Assembly (NCBI GenBank): GCA_008694505.1
Contig: VZDJ01000594.1
Coordinates: forward strand, 5,734,086-5,798,085
Reading direction: 5' to 3'
DNA length: 64,000 bases
Source of the DNA: Cyanoderma ruficeps
Lineage: Eukaryota; Chordata; Aves; Passeriformes; Timaliidae
The notes under the pieces were generated by a model. It saw only the letters and a program-made list of their open reading frames with translations. It did no database searches and had not been told where the DNA came from. Shown piece by piece: positions 1-13,400 of the stretch; position 1 is the stretch's first letter; every line of letters begins with the position of its first letter. The position numbers and the translations under genes are program-made.

Positions 1-3000
1 ATAAGAAAAACATAGTTTGAGCGAGAATTATTATGTTTTAACTCATTTCAAGGCTATAGTTGGCTCTAATTAATGTTCTCATGGGGTATCTGTGCTTTGA
101 TTAGGATGGCAATCAAATACCTGAGGCTTTATACATTTATCTTCGGAATCATTTAATGAGAAAAAAGTAGAAAATTCAGCCTTTTTTTGCCAAGTAAGTC
201 TGGTCCTCAACACCAAACAAAACTCTGTATTAAGAATGCTGAAGCAAAACAATCATAGTACCCAGAATTAAATATTATATGATAAATGTAGTTAAACTTG
301 ATGAGTATTGTTAGTTGTCAATTCTGTCCTAAAGGAGGTGAAAAGAAAGGAAATAGTATGAAATTTTAATTATTTTTTAAGAATAATCTGCCTGAGAAAT
401 GTAAAATTATATTCACCTTCTACATTTTCTGTTTTGAAGCTTTTTTCCCCCCAGTCTCCACAGAACCTCCACAAAAACAAGGAATGTGGTTGGATAGGTA
501 ACAATCTAATGAACAGAAAATATTACCGTGGTCCCCCTTCCTTGAGGAGGGAGTGAGAAAAAGTAATTGAGTTAGAAATATTTTAAAAAAACTTCCAATG
601 AATTTATGAAAATGTCGCAGAAAGGAAGAAATAAAGTTTGTAAAGCATGGACACAATCTTCTATGAAAAATTTGGAAGAAAATTCTTTATAGGCAATTCA
701 TGGATTTGAAAGGCAGTTTGTTTGCTCCATTGAAATGGAAGTCGTTAGTAGCTACCTTGCCTCAAAACCAGACAAAACTCAAACCCCAACCCCCAAAATG
801 CCCCCAGCTGTAAAAACCTCAATCAGAAAAGACAGTTGAACTTTATGGGTTGGTTTTGGTTTTTTTTTTGTAATATCTGTCCCACCACAAGGTCTAGAGA
901 AGAGGAAGATAACATTACTATAGCAATTTTTAAAGGACTACCTCCACACTTGTTTGTATTTTTTACGTGAGTCCTGCAAGGCCAGGCTGAAGGAGTGGGA
1001 CTCATGGAAGAAGTCAGTGTTACCCTTGTGGCCTGAATGAATTCTGAGTATTCAGTGGAAAAATTCTTACCAAAAAAAAAAGCCAAAACCAAACCAGCAG
1101 TAGGACAATGTGAGCTGTGATTTATGTGAATTAATAATACATTGCTAAAAAGCACTTGTCTTTATCTGTCTTTTGCATTTTTGTGATGAAATTATTTCTC
1201 CTGGGGTCAGAAAGGGCTCATGTACACTTTATGTTAAAATCATGCAACACATGTATTTTATTTGGAGAGGTGGTGCTTCATGTTTAGTATCCTCTGTAAA
1301 TAGGCACTGAATAAATCAGTGTTTGTGCAAGAACCTTAACAATATTTGTACCTGCCTGGTGCAAACTGGTGCGTGACAGATGAACAGCACTTGGAATACT
1401 TAACCTGAAGTATTTTGCTGTCATTTCTGTGCATGAATATGGAAATTATTTTTACCATTTCTTTTCTGATCTAAGTGGACACTTCATCCTGATACGAACA
1501 GATACTGGGTTTCCACATGTGGTGGGAAGGGGTTGATTCAGCACCATCATAAGTTGTGTATGTGCTGAAGGTGCATGAAAGGCTATTTCTGTAGTCTGTG
1601 AATGACATTGCTTTGGCCTTAGCGGCCCTGTTCCAAATATTCCAGATATCTGTAGGTGTTAAATCGAAGGATTGTAATGAAATGAAGACTGATATGCATA
1701 GTTGAATTATCAGACTTAAAGTGGGATGGAAATATGGATTTCTGTTTAATGAAATAAATTGGTTCCTGTTGAATGATAGCAGAAGGCTCCTTTTCTAATT
1801 CCTTGCAAATAACCTGCAACATTTTTTAAACATGGACTTGATTATAAAAGAAATGGATTGGCATTTGACTTTCAAATGCATAATTCATCAGACTATCAAA
1901 TGAATATTAGGTAAAAATAAGCTTTGTATTTTGAAATTGCTTCTCTATGCAAAAATCAGACCTATACACCCGTGACTTAAAATGGAACAAGAGATTTCTG
2001 CTAATGCAGGTGTGTAAAAGATGTGGTGAACTAGCAAACTTCAGTGACAATATTATACATCACGCACTTGTTCTGCTTGAAAAATTTGCGTTTTAGCAAG
2101 GCAGAAAAAAGTTCCTAGATTACTCATAAAGGTGATTTTCTGAATGTGTTTATAATATAAAATGTATTAAAGGGTCATGAATTAACATAAATGGTATTAA
2201 TTCATATTAGAGATATTTTTATTTAATAGTTATATTTAAAACGATGCATTTACATGTTTAATGCCAAGATCTGATTTTAGGTATGCAGCAAAACCTCATA
2301 CTTTTCATATCAGTTTTTCTTGTTTTGTGCTAAGATTTAGCTTCCTTCAGAAGGTCTTTCAAATATATTTTAACAGAAGTGGGTTCAGTCTAGGGAAAAT
2401 AGTTACAATTGATTCATCCTTTTCAGGCTGAATTTGCCTTTTCTTTGTGTCCATCTTACTCAATTATGGTGCATCCACTGGTCTCTGGTGGAGTGAGCTG
2501 CGAGAGGAGAGCATTGACCCCACGCTTCTCCCAGAGTGTCCCACTGGCTGCAGCTCCTTCAGGGGGCTGGAAACCCTGAACAATCACTTGAATTGATCAC
2601 TTTTGTTGGTGGGTTGCTGACAAAAAGGAAGGTCTGGCTGTTCTGTAGATGTATACTAAAAATTAACCAGAAAAATGTTATTTGCAGTGGTGGTGAAGTC
2701 AGCGAACTAGAGAATTGCTAAGCACCTTCTGGAATGTTCTTGCTCAGTGTGTGTACTATTATTCTCCAAGTAGAACTTAATGGATGCTAAATAAATACTG
2801 TAGCTGGGGTGATAAGAGACAAGACTCAGGACAAATAACTGTGCAAACGATTCTGTGCAGTTTTGAGGAAGAGAGTTCCATCGTTGTTGAGAATAAAATA
2901 CACCTTTTTTGAGCAGAGTTTTTGGAAAGAAGAGTGTTGGTTTTTTAGGTGTGCTGTTTGGTCTTTCTCAGGGAAAAAGATTATATTAGCTGAGTAGTAG

Positions 3001-3985
3001 GAAAGGTTTTTTTTTCCCCCTAAATTTGCATTTACCCGTAGTTTATGTTAGCAACCGTTCTGGTAGGTAATTTTAACAGACCAAAGGGAAAGGAGCCTAA
3101 ATCAAAAATTGAGTAAGGGCAAAGATTTTTCTTAAATCAGAACTTGGAAAGAAATGCTGCTGTGCAAATCATACTCTGAACTTCAACAATGCAGGCTGTC
3201 ATGCAAAAAAACCTGATTTGAAGAGCCAGCTCATGGCTGGCAGAGGGACAAACTCCATGGAAAAATGTCAGAATTTGTGGTTGTGTTAGCAGTGACCTTG
3301 TGCTCTGCTGTGCCAAGTGGGCTTGTGTGCTGCAAGAGGCGACGCAGACAGAAACAAAACAGTGATTAAAGCCGGTGCCCGAGTGGCACTTGGCCATGGA
3401 GAGCCAGAGGAAAAGGGAGCTAATCATTATAGGATTAGAGTTTCTTAATGTAGTCCGTGGATTACTGCAGCTGTAAATATTCCTTGAGAGAGCCCTGCTG
3501 CCAGGCCCTGGGTGATGAATGGCCGCCCTTGGAGCTCTCCTCTGGGAGTGTTTAGAAACTGTGAAGGTAGAGATAGAATAAATAGAGCACACTCCCTTTC
3601 ACATAATTTATCCTACCTTTGCACACTGAGTTTTTCATTGGTTTGGGGATTTTTTTTTTTTTTTTTAGTATCCTATTCTTGCAGCTTCTTTTTGACTTAT
3701 GTCTCATGGAGGGTTGGAAGAAAGGTGCTACTGAGTCGAGGAGTCATAATTTTGAAAGCTCCTTCACCAGATGTACTCTGAGAACACCTGCATTTTCTGC
3801 TTTCCTCTCCCAACACTGTACCTTTTGAGAAATGTTTACATTCTGAATTAAGTAAGTGTAGAGTTGAGAAGTTTCTAGATTGTTTTAATGAACTGTGTTG
3901 GCTAATAGGAGCTGCCTGGATTCCTATGAACTCATGGATTTAAATAGTCTCCATTTGCTCAAAGTGGTAATGGTAGCAACATTTT
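1..3985. other. Unique AT-rich non-coding DNA, no gene seen
   Basis: No reading frame here exceeds 151 codons and none resembles a known protein. The 151-codon minus-strand frame at 3137-3592 has no domain, no repeat of a known family and ordinary composition, so I take it as chance. Short A or T runs (near 859, 1071, 3009 and 3651) are scattered through unique sequence. The part around 3180-3540 is slightly richer in GC than its surroundings, but has no CpG cluster and no convincing pair of splice sites. Nothing else stands out. Confidence 0.7.
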
Positions 3986-3989
3986 AGAG

Positions 3990-4022
3990 TTAGAGACAGC
4001 AGACAGATGCAGAAACTGTGGT
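3990..4022 (-). repeat. Possible MIR-like SINE core remnant
   Basis: The stretch containing acagatgcagaaactg and then tggtacata resembles the antisense of the conserved MIR core, which reads ACAGATGAGGAAACTGAGG followed by CACAGA. Only about 30 bases match, with several differences, and the flanks show no tRNA-derived head or 3' tail. This may be a relic of an ancient amniote CORE-SINE or may be chance. It is reported only because similar fragments occur at two other places in the window. Confidence 0.2.
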
Positions 4023-4029
4023 ACATAAA

Positions 4030-7000
4030 AACTAAATTTGTTTTAAATGACATACAAAATAAATTAAAATGTATATGTATAAATGCATGCTTGTATTTTT
4101 GTTTTCAACAGAACTACATTTAGTTAAAGATTACTGGAAAATAACTTGCACACAAAGAGGAAATATGAAATGTTTTTGTCTTAGAGCATGATACAATTTG
4201 CTTATGGAATTAATAAGTTCTCAGAGGTCATTGGTACCTTTAAAAGGCAAAACTAAACACTAAAACTACTCTAAACTCTTAGATATTTAGGGATTAGGAA
4301 ATTACTCTGCCTTGCTCTTCATAAAAGCCTTGCAGTGGTTCTTCCAGTTCTCTGTTTTTGTCTCCTTGTTAACCTGAAGCTTCTGGTACTCTCAGTTGTG
4401 ACGGGTTACCTTAAACCACAGTAGTTAAAGCAGTGTGACAGCTGCTGCAAATGTGGAGCACACACTGACTGTAATTCCCACAGCAAGAATTCACTACAGG
4501 GTGATTTACAGAGGGGTGCTATCAGGAATTTTGACAGCCTGGATATAAACCTCCATCTATGAAAGACTTACTGCCTGCCCTGGTTGCATGAAGGAACAAA
4601 GTACCTGCTGACAAAGTAATGGCTTTTTTAAAAAACACCAAGATATTTTAGAAATGTCAATTGCAATCCTGTTTCATTTTCTTTTTCCTCCTAGTGAGAT
4701 GTTCAGTTAAAACTCAGGAAGGTTCCATGATAAATAGATAACTTAATTAAAGAGATCTGTGTTACAATGGACACCACGATTCAAGTCTTTGTTCGCAGCA
4801 GAGTAGGGACTGACTTTCTAAATGTAGTCCAAACTGGGAGTCTGGAAAGAGGATACTTCCTCAGGGCAGTCTCTGATTTCTTCCCCATTCCCTCCAGAAT
4901 TATGTTAAAAGTATTTCTCATTTCCAAATTCAGAATGAAAACATGTCAAAACTCAACTTTTTTTTTTGTGTGTGAAATAGAATTCTTGATTTCTGGCCAA
5001 CCCTCTCCTTTTATTTGTGGCAACCACTTAATTCTTATTTCCTGCAGTAAGTCCTGATCCAGGGAAGCCATTAGGAGTGTGTATAACATGAACTGAGGAG
5101 TCTCACTGGTTTAAATGGGGCAATCCTGTACACCTTGTACTTAGAGTGATTTTGGGAATCTAAACACACACAAGCAGGTAATCAGGAATCTGCTCTGGGA
5201 GCAATATTTAGTGCCTTTTCAACTGATACCTCATGAAATGATGGAAATAACCCAAAGCTATCCTTGTGTGGGTTTCAGTATTTCTGAAACTTGATTAGCA
5301 TCTGCAGTAACATCCCTTTTTACCTGTTCCATGGAGCACTTTGGAGTCTGTGCTGCACTGAGAGCTCACAGAGCTTGCAGAAGTTGCATTGTATTGCCTG
5401 TGTTGTGGCTCTGTAATTTAATTGATGTACTGCAGGCTGTCAGCTGACCTTGCAACTCTCATATTCTCATTTTTCTTCCCTTGTACAACTGGTGCATGAT
5501 ATGTATGTGATCTAAATGCCTACTTCCTTTCTACATCATCCGTTTTCCTCTCCTGTCCATGAGGTTGGGTGCCTGTGGTGGTTTTTCTCTTGTATGTGCT
5601 TTGCTGCCTTATCATACTCATATTTTTGTTCACCAGCATAAATGTAAATAAAAGTCTGTCTGTGTTTTTCTTTTTAGATATCTTTTAAAGCTGTGTCTTT
5701 AATACACACTGAAATTTAAGGTCATAAGAATTGCTTATGAGGAAAAAAAAAACCCTAAAAATTCAAGCAGCCTAAAGCCTCAAACTACTAAGTGTCCTTT
5801 GTTTTTAAATAGAAAAGCTTCACCTTCTGAAACTCTAAACTGTGGTTCCTTCATTTTCTACAAACTATGAATTTTTCAAAGTGGAGTGATCAACATGTTC
5901 TGAGAAACAGTACCTATTTCTGAGCATCTGAAAGCACTGAAACTACTACCAGAATAAATTATCATCCATAGAAATATGAGTGTAAGAATATGATTAGTTG
6001 ATCTGCCTCTTAAATTGATTGCTGAAGCATTTTTCCTGGTATTCATTGCAACTTTTTCTGAATAGGTACAAACTTTAGAAGTGAATGGGACATTACTGTA
6101 AATATTGCAATTCAAGCTTGGAGAGACATTATTTAACCAATCCATCTTACCTAGAAGAAAGTGACTTTTGCATTTGGCATCTGTAAGGAATTAGTTAACT
6201 AATCATGATCAGCCTGGAAAATAAATATTGGGACTTAACACACATACCTGCAAAATATATCCATACGTATACATTTATGCATAGTACACCTAAACATATT
6301 TTAAATTCAGGCAACTATCACTAAATACTAAACTGAATATGATCATTTTTCTTGGGGAAAATAATAGTTATATAGTGGTAGAGTTAACAAAATATATGCC
6401 TTTGCTAGTTTTATTTACTTCTGCAGAAGTCATGAAAATGAGATTTCTAGCCTGACTAGGATATTTTGTTCTAATATAATATAGAGGGGAAAAAACCTGG
6501 CTAAACTACTGTAATGACATGCTGTGTCCTGCTATCCATCTTCCTATTTGGTTCCCTGAGCTGAAAAAGTCTTAGGCCAATGATTATAATTTTGTGTTTG
6601 ACAGTGCCTGAAACAATACAGCATAGTTCTCAAACAAATGACTGATAAAATAATCACTTAATAAGTTAAAACCATGACTCTCCTTTTGGGTCTGTCCTTT
6701 CAAACTTGTATTTAGTTGTTTTTTGTCTGCATTTATGTTTTGGTGTTAGGACCAACATTGGTATTCCTGCCTTGAGGGTCAGAATGAGTACTACTGAAAG
6801 AATTGAAGAGCAGCAGATTAAAAATGAGGCTTTCTCTATACACATTAAAGGTTTTGTTTTTGTCTTGGAGTAATTGATAAAACCTACTCTTTGGGACCTA
6901 TTGTTAATTTGGGTCCTTGCTCCCTTCCAGCCTACCTGCCCTCCCTTTACTGTAAACCCTGGTCAGTTTGGGGAGGGAAAAGTGTTCCCTTCCTCCCATG

Positions 7001-7070
7001 CTGTGTGCAGGAGGCAGCTCTTCTTCAAATTCTGCTTCAAAAAACTCCAACCCAAAACCACAAAACCAAC
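4030..7070. other. Unique AT-rich non-coding DNA
   Basis: The sequence is AT-rich and unique with only short chance frames, the longest under 100 codons. There is a T run near 4960 and an A run near 5742. No transposon ends, RNA gene signature or strong splice-site pair was recognised. Confidence 0.7.
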
Positions 7071-8060
7071 AAACAAAACCCAGGTGAGACTTCTTCCCCT
7101 TGGGAATGACCAGGCATGACTTTGGGCCCTGGCTGATCCTTGAGGGGATGAAGGAGAACGAAGCTGCTGCCACCCACGGATTTGGTGCCTGGTAAGGGAT
7201 GTGAGCTGGTGCTCCCCCTGAGACCCTGAGCTAATCTAGCAAGCACCATCCCCTTCCCTAATTTTACTGAGTGTATGGACAGTCCTGGCAGATGGAAATA
7301 GCAGAAGAAAGAAAGGAAACAGGCATTTCTTTCCCTCCTGGAGCTGAGCCAGCTGTCACTGTGAAAGCATCTGAGCAAGAGCATGGAAGGTTCACTCCAG
7401 CTTCTATATTTTATTCTTTACTATCCCTTCAAGAATCTCGTGGAACTCTGTAATCCTCTGAAATTTAACAGGACATTCCCTGAAGTACTCTCTATGTCCC
7501 CACTTGTAACTTATCTGTTACAATGTGGAATTTTAGGTGCATCTCAGCTGCTTTTGAGGTAGGTAGAGCTGGTTGTGATTTCAAGGAGATGAAACTTAAT
7601 AGAAGTTTTATATACCTCGTTTTCAACCATCCAGGGTATAAAATTCCCCTCTCAGCTGCTCAGTGGGCTGGAGGTGCAGGAGGTTGTGTTCTGGGGTGGA
7701 GAGGTGAGAGCAAGGCTCTTACAGCATGAGGAAGAAAATGGCAGTGGGGAGAGGATGGATGGAAGGAACTGGGAATTCAGACCTACAGCTCTTGTATCAC
7801 ATGGTCTGAGATACACTCGAGCTCCTCCGTGGCACCAAGTGTCCCTGGGGGGACAAGTGCCCTTGAACCCAGCTCTCAGGCTTATTTTGCTGCCCTCAGC
7901 CTTTCACAGACCTACATTCTTCACAGAGGCAAAAAACCCTGAAAAACAAAACCCAGGTGGTTTAATTTTAGAAGTTCTGAGTATATCAAAAAGTATTACC
8001 AAGACATACTTTAGTGGAGAAACCTTTAGTTCATATTTATGTGGAGTATTTTGAAAACAT
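7071..8060. other. GC-enriched patch with an unassigned open frame
   Basis: GC rises at about 7080-7220 and 7640-7940 compared with the flanks. A plus-strand frame of 126 codons starts at 7674 and ends at 8054. Its product has no recognisable motif, signal peptide or repeat, and its last third is written in AT-rich sequence unlike the first part, which suggests chance rather than selection. The CpG count is low, so this is not a CpG island. It may be old transposon DNA that can no longer be recognised. I do not call a gene here. Confidence 0.5.
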
Positions 8061-8094
8061 GAGCAGACAAAACCCCCCCAAACACCAAGCCCTT

Positions 8095-8320
8095 CCTCTG
8101 ATGAGAGCAGCCGTAATTAGTGGTGTTGTTCTTGACAGTAACATACTGGCTGCTTTATTTGCCCTGTAATATGTAATGAGCATTCCATTTGGATTATAAA
8201 ACAACACGATGGATGAATTGGGCTGCATTGATTGAACCCCTGTACCAGTCAGTAATCATTTGGCTCCTCAAGCTTTTATGCCCTCAGAGCAAGAATTAAA
8301 AAATGGTTTAATTAGAATTT
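8095..8320. promoter_or_regulatory. Candidate conserved non-coding element
   Basis: The block has the look of vertebrate conserved non-coding DNA: homeodomain cores (TAATTA at 8114-8119 and 8309-8314, with further TAAT sites near 8174 and 8250), no homopolymer runs, no repeat homology, and a CpG retained (aacacgatgg) in AT-rich sequence. Conservation itself cannot be seen from one sequence, so this is a pattern-based call. Confidence 0.3.
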
Positions 8321-10370
8321 GGGAACTATCCCCTTCAGTCAGCATCTGCTAACAATAAAGATAAAGGGATTAAAGCAGAAAGACTTGTTAGAGGAAGTGT
8401 GAAGTCATGAAAAACCACATGAAATGGCGGTGTTCATTTCTTTATCAGATTCTATAATTATTTTTAATATTTTTTAAACTGATTTACTATTTTTTTAGGT
8501 TTTCCTCATCTAATTATAGTATCTTCTACTTAACCTACTATTTTTCAATGAATGGCCGTTTTCTTAAAGAATTGGACTTAAATTGTCAGTATTTCATTGA
8601 AACAAAAATGTTTGGAACATCTAGTAATAAAGAACTAAATAAATTTGTTCAAAAATAAACATTTTGTCAGTAATCTCCATGAGCAGCCTCTATTTCTTCC
8701 ACAAGTTAAAAAGAGCAAACCAAAGCAGAGCTGAATCCTTTAGAAGTTAATGAGATGTCCTCAGGGACGTGTCATTTCTACTTCTTGCTGTTGGCTTTTC
8801 CACAGAGCTGCTGACCAACAGGAATACGTTTTTATCAAACTTAATTTTCTCTAGGGTGTGAACATGCTAAGGAAAATAGGTGGGAATTAAGACTCAGTGG
8901 AGAGCAGAAGGGCAACAGGTTATTTTGTGTTGTGCATTTTGGATCCTCCTCATGCAGCTCCTGCCCCCAGGAGCTCAGCACAGCAGCCAGGCCAACCAGC
9001 TCCAGCTGCCAGGAAAGGGGAGAACCAGCAGGGCTTTAACAAAGATTAAACCAAGTAAATCAGCATCACTCCAGGATGATACTAGTCCATCTTCAATTCT
9101 GTGCTGGGGGGAAGGTTGGAAAGGAAAAGAGAGGGTGTGCGCTCAAGTAATGAAATTTAAGATGAAGCACTAGAGATTTTTGGTAGACTTTGTTGAAGAT
9201 GGGGGTGCAGGGATCCAGAGGATGTTACCTAGCAACTGCTGGAAGGTGGTTAACTCTTTGGTACCCATCCTTTCTGCCTCCCCCAAAAAAACTGAGTGTA
9301 GAAGCTGAATTTCTACAGAGAAAAAATTGAGAAGGTTTCTGCTATTTGCAGTGTAATGTTTTATGGAGGCTGTAATTAAAATGTTAGTAAATAAAAATAA
9401 AATAGCCCTGAAATGTTATAGCTCCTATTTAAACTACTGTAACTATTTTAGGGCTTGTGAATAGGTTGTTTACAACATTTTAGGATTTGTGTGAAGGTTC
9501 TTCATAACCATGACAGATATGTCTATCACCAGCTATAACACTCCTGCCTTTCTGCAGTGGGAATTTCTCTAACATACAACGTGCATGTGATGTGAGTTAT
9601 TTACTCACTGTCTGCAAATGTGAATCTCTTGAAGAGCTGAGATTTTTTTTTCTTGGCTATAAACAAAAAGTATTGAATACATCATTCCACACTGTAGATC
9701 GGACTCACAGGAGGAATCAAGATTCTCCAGTCAAGAGCAATGGTTTCTCCAGTGAAACCAGTTGAAAACAGTGAAATCATAGGGCGTAAACCAATTGGAG
9801 ATGTGACTGGAAATATGGCATTACTGGGTAACGGGGCTGGTATTGAGATGGAAACTCATTTTACCTGCAGTCGTTTTCACAGGTTGCTAAGTCAGATCTT
9901 GTGAAATGTGTGGAAAGATTGGGAGTTTTCAGTAGGCAGTAGAGAATACTCAGCTGTGAGTATTCTAAACCAAAATAAAGACAAGGTGATCTTAACTTAC
10001 CCAAATATACTTTTCCCTACAATAGTCTGGTGAATATCTTTGTGCAGGTGTTTGTGTATATAGTATTTTTCAGGTATTCCCATTGCCATGTGTGTTATAT
10101 AATTGAATGAACATATCTGCAAAGAGGCACCAGGCAGGACAGTCCAGCAATAGGGGCAGGAACCCCAAATTTCCGGTGGTTAGATGTATAAAATCTTCCG
10201 TGTTTATGTATAAAAGCAAAATGAGAGCATGTTATACACAAATAAATGCTTTTTTTCCCCGTGGTAACATTCCTATATTACTGTATTAGATGCAAATTAA
10301 GCATAGAGTTACTGGCAGCATATCTCAGTATTCTGCAGTCATTAGAGCTGTTGGTTTGTGAGCCTTCATT
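8321..10370. other. Unique non-coding DNA with a small GC-rich patch
   Basis: Sequence at 8930-9180 is richer in GC and contains a 97-codon plus-strand frame (8880-9173) without any recognisable domain. The remainder is AT-rich unique sequence. No repeat ends, RNA gene or promoter signature was recognised. Confidence 0.6.
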
Positions 10371-10375
10371 CTTCT

Positions 10376-10424
10376 AAATCTTCTCATGAAAACTGAGGTG
10401 CAAGAAGTTAAATGATTTCTCTCA
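10376..10424 (-). repeat. Possible MIR-like SINE core remnant
   Basis: The segment reading aaaactgaggtgcaagaag then ttaaatgattt follows the antisense MIR core (GAAACTGAGG, CACAGAGAGG, TTAAGTAACTTG) in order and spacing for about 35 bases, with around a quarter of positions differing. The preceding cttctcatg matches the position of the ACAGATGAG part of the core. This is the best of three such fragments in the window. No full-length element can be traced, as expected for a CORE-SINE of early amniote age in a bird genome. Confidence 0.35.
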
Positions 10425-13400
10425 TTTATTATTTTAGTTTTGCTTTCTTGCTTTTATTTTTATTTTCTTAACCTCTGACAGTTTCCTCTAGGTGAGCAGG
10501 GATTTAATAATAGTAGGTTTTATTATGCAAAAGCAAAGACTGGCTGGAAACAGGGATGAAAACTCCAAAGAATAATAGAACAGGATGTGCTGGTATCTGC
10601 ACAGACGACTTTAAATTACATCAGCAGACTGTAACGTTGTTACTGTCTCTATAGCTGAATATTGACTTTGATTTTGATTGCTTGAGCTAATATTTTGTTA
10701 CCATTTCTCATATGGGAAATGTAATTGGAATTCTAACTTTTGGCACATCAAGTATTGCTCGTGTTGTTGGTGACAGTTTAGGAGTCTCATACAAGAATAT
10801 TTTTCCTTTGCTCTTTTCCTTAATTCCTTATATTTTCTGACGCAGCTGGCTTTGCACTGAAGCAGAGTTAACATGTTCAGGTGGAACTGTGCCTGTAGTG
10901 GAGGTGGTCCAGTCCTTTATCTTGGCACCAGTCCTTTCAGGTGAGGTGGGAAGCTCTGGGAGAGATTGAAAGAAAACAGAACTTTGTGTTCAACTTATGC
11001 TTGCAGTAGCTGATGGTGACAAGGAAATGGTGGGGTGGTCACTGAGGTAATTGCTCCTGTTTTTAATTTTAATTTTGAACCCAAACATAAAGCCTTGGAA
11101 CTTGTGATTTTCTTTGCACTGCAGTGTTAACAGGGGGATTGTGGAAGGATGGTCACAGTAGTTTTACAGGGGCTCCAGAAACTCAAAGCCAGAGCAGTGC
11201 AGTTCACCTTCAGCTGCATCGTGCAAACCCTGCAGAAACAGAAGCATAATGGAGTTGGCAATTTATTATCTGAAGGGTGGCAAAACAAAACATTCTGTCC
11301 AGATCTGTGGCCGTCTGTAATTCCAGTACTAGGAATGGGATGCAGCTCAGAGTTGGGGTGCTGACCATGAGATGTTCACTTTCAACCCATATTTCTCCCA
11401 GTGGGTTAATTCCTCTGAGCAATTTGGAAAGAGCAACTCTTTGAAAGAGGATCATGGGTGCCATCATGGGGTCCAGCAGAATTCCTTCAGGCTGCACTGG
11501 GGACTTGTTCTGTGTTGTTGGGTATTCCACATCCTACCTCACTTTCGCTCCAGCCCTGCAGTCCCAGTAGGTTATATCCAACTTTTTCTAGGAGTTTTCC
11601 TCCACAGTTGAGATGGGTGTTGCAGTTCCACTGTTAGTTATTGATACAGGTTTTTGTCACAATATACTTATTATTTTCTTGACTTGGTGGAATGCATTTA
11701 ATAAGCTTAAAATTGGACAGTTATTGTACATAGTTTTATGAAATGACTGATTTCTATTCAGGCTATCTAAATGCCTGTGTATGTTCTCTGCTTTTTTAAG
11801 ACTCTTTCTTGGAAACAGCTATTAAAATAGGAGATGACCTATATAAAAGGATCAGATGTTATAGGAGAGTCTCAGAAATGGATTTTACTGAATACCTTCT
11901 CATTGTAAATTTAAAAGCATGACATTTTGAGATTCATTATTTACTAAAGATCTTGCATTTAAATTTATAGTATGGATTTTTCAAAAATAGGCAGACAAGA
12001 GTGAAGTCTTAAAACATTTCTCAAACATAAGTTTGAAAGGCATCAGTGGTTATTGAAGACAGTCATGGAGACAAATTTCAGTTTTAGGGTGATATAGACA
12101 AACTTGCTTACCTCCATCTGCATTTTGCTTTCTTGTTTAAATACATTAGAAGTTTTTGAAGCTACACTGATTAAGTGGAATCAGGATGTTCTGGATGTTT
12201 ATCTTCCCTTTCTGCTGATTCAGAGAGCAATAAACAAGACACAGAAGGACAGAACAAGGCTGATATTAATTGTTGCTGGTTAGGAGCAGTTTAGGATGGC
12301 TGCAAACAAATTCAGCCATCCAGAGCCATCCTTCATTCTCTAAGTTGGAAATGCTCAGTCAGGAAAGATGTGTCAACTGACTCCTTTCTAACTATGGAGT
12401 TTTTACCCCTGTGACTTTTCAGTATGTGTTTTAGGCTTAGTGTTTTTGTTAATGCGAAATGTTGAAAATAGGACACAATTTTTATAAGAGTAACGTAAAG
12501 GAAAATTTCCATCTCATACTGTGTGACATCAGAATAAAGACCAGGTTCTCTCTGTCTCCTTACAGAAGTTGGCTGAATGAGGATTACTGATGATTTTGTC
12601 AACACCCTGGAAGTCACTGTTGCATTTCAAAGGCACATCCCAATGTAGAATGTTAAATGCACTAGGACAGTAGGAAATGTTTTTCTGTGACTATTTGAAA
12701 TGCTATGCTGCACAGATTTCTTTCCTTTCTGATTTTTTCTTATTGTCCTTTCACAGACATTAACACAGCACAGGCTTAGAATATAACATGACATGAGGCA
12801 AGAGCAATATAAAAGAGGTCTTTGAAGCTGTTTCTTTTTATCATGCTTTACCCTTAACATGGTTTCTGTGGTCTAATTCCTTAGCAGTTCTAAAGAGAGT
12901 TACATTTCAAATTCCATAATTGCACCAGGGAATTGAAATCTTGTTTAAACAAATAAACAAAAAACCCAAATATTCTGTCCAAGACTGATTTTGTTATCAG
13001 CTAGGGTTGATGGTGATGTACCAAGGTGTATCAAGAAAATGTTTTGAGCATTGCCCAAGAATCCTGTTTATAACGAAAATCTATGAAATATACCACAGGC
13101 ATTGCTTCAGCCATTTTTGGCACATACTTCTTGACCTCTCTGAAATGTATTTGAGCACTTCTGTGCCAGCACCAACGCCTAAAACCTCATAAACCCAATG
13201 TTTTACAGAAGCTGAATCACCACATTCATTGCTAACTGTCTGAAATGTGATGATTGTGATGCTGCTTTTTCTATGTACTCTTATGGTACTGATATTAATT
13301 TACATTTACTCCTAGCTTGCCTTAGAGCTACAGAGGGGTGGTTATTGGGCAAGAACGCTTGGCCAAAGTGTAATACATCCATTCCTCCTTAAACCTCTCC

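Noticed and set aside
3137..3592. 151-codon minus-strand open frame, the longest in the window
   Set aside because: Cysteine- and serine-rich chance-like composition, no motif, and an overlapping plus-strand frame of similar character. No support as a gene.
7674..8054. 126-codon plus-strand open frame in GC-enriched DNA
   Set aside because: Composition changes abruptly along the frame, and no domain is visible. Raised GC alone explains the lack of stops.
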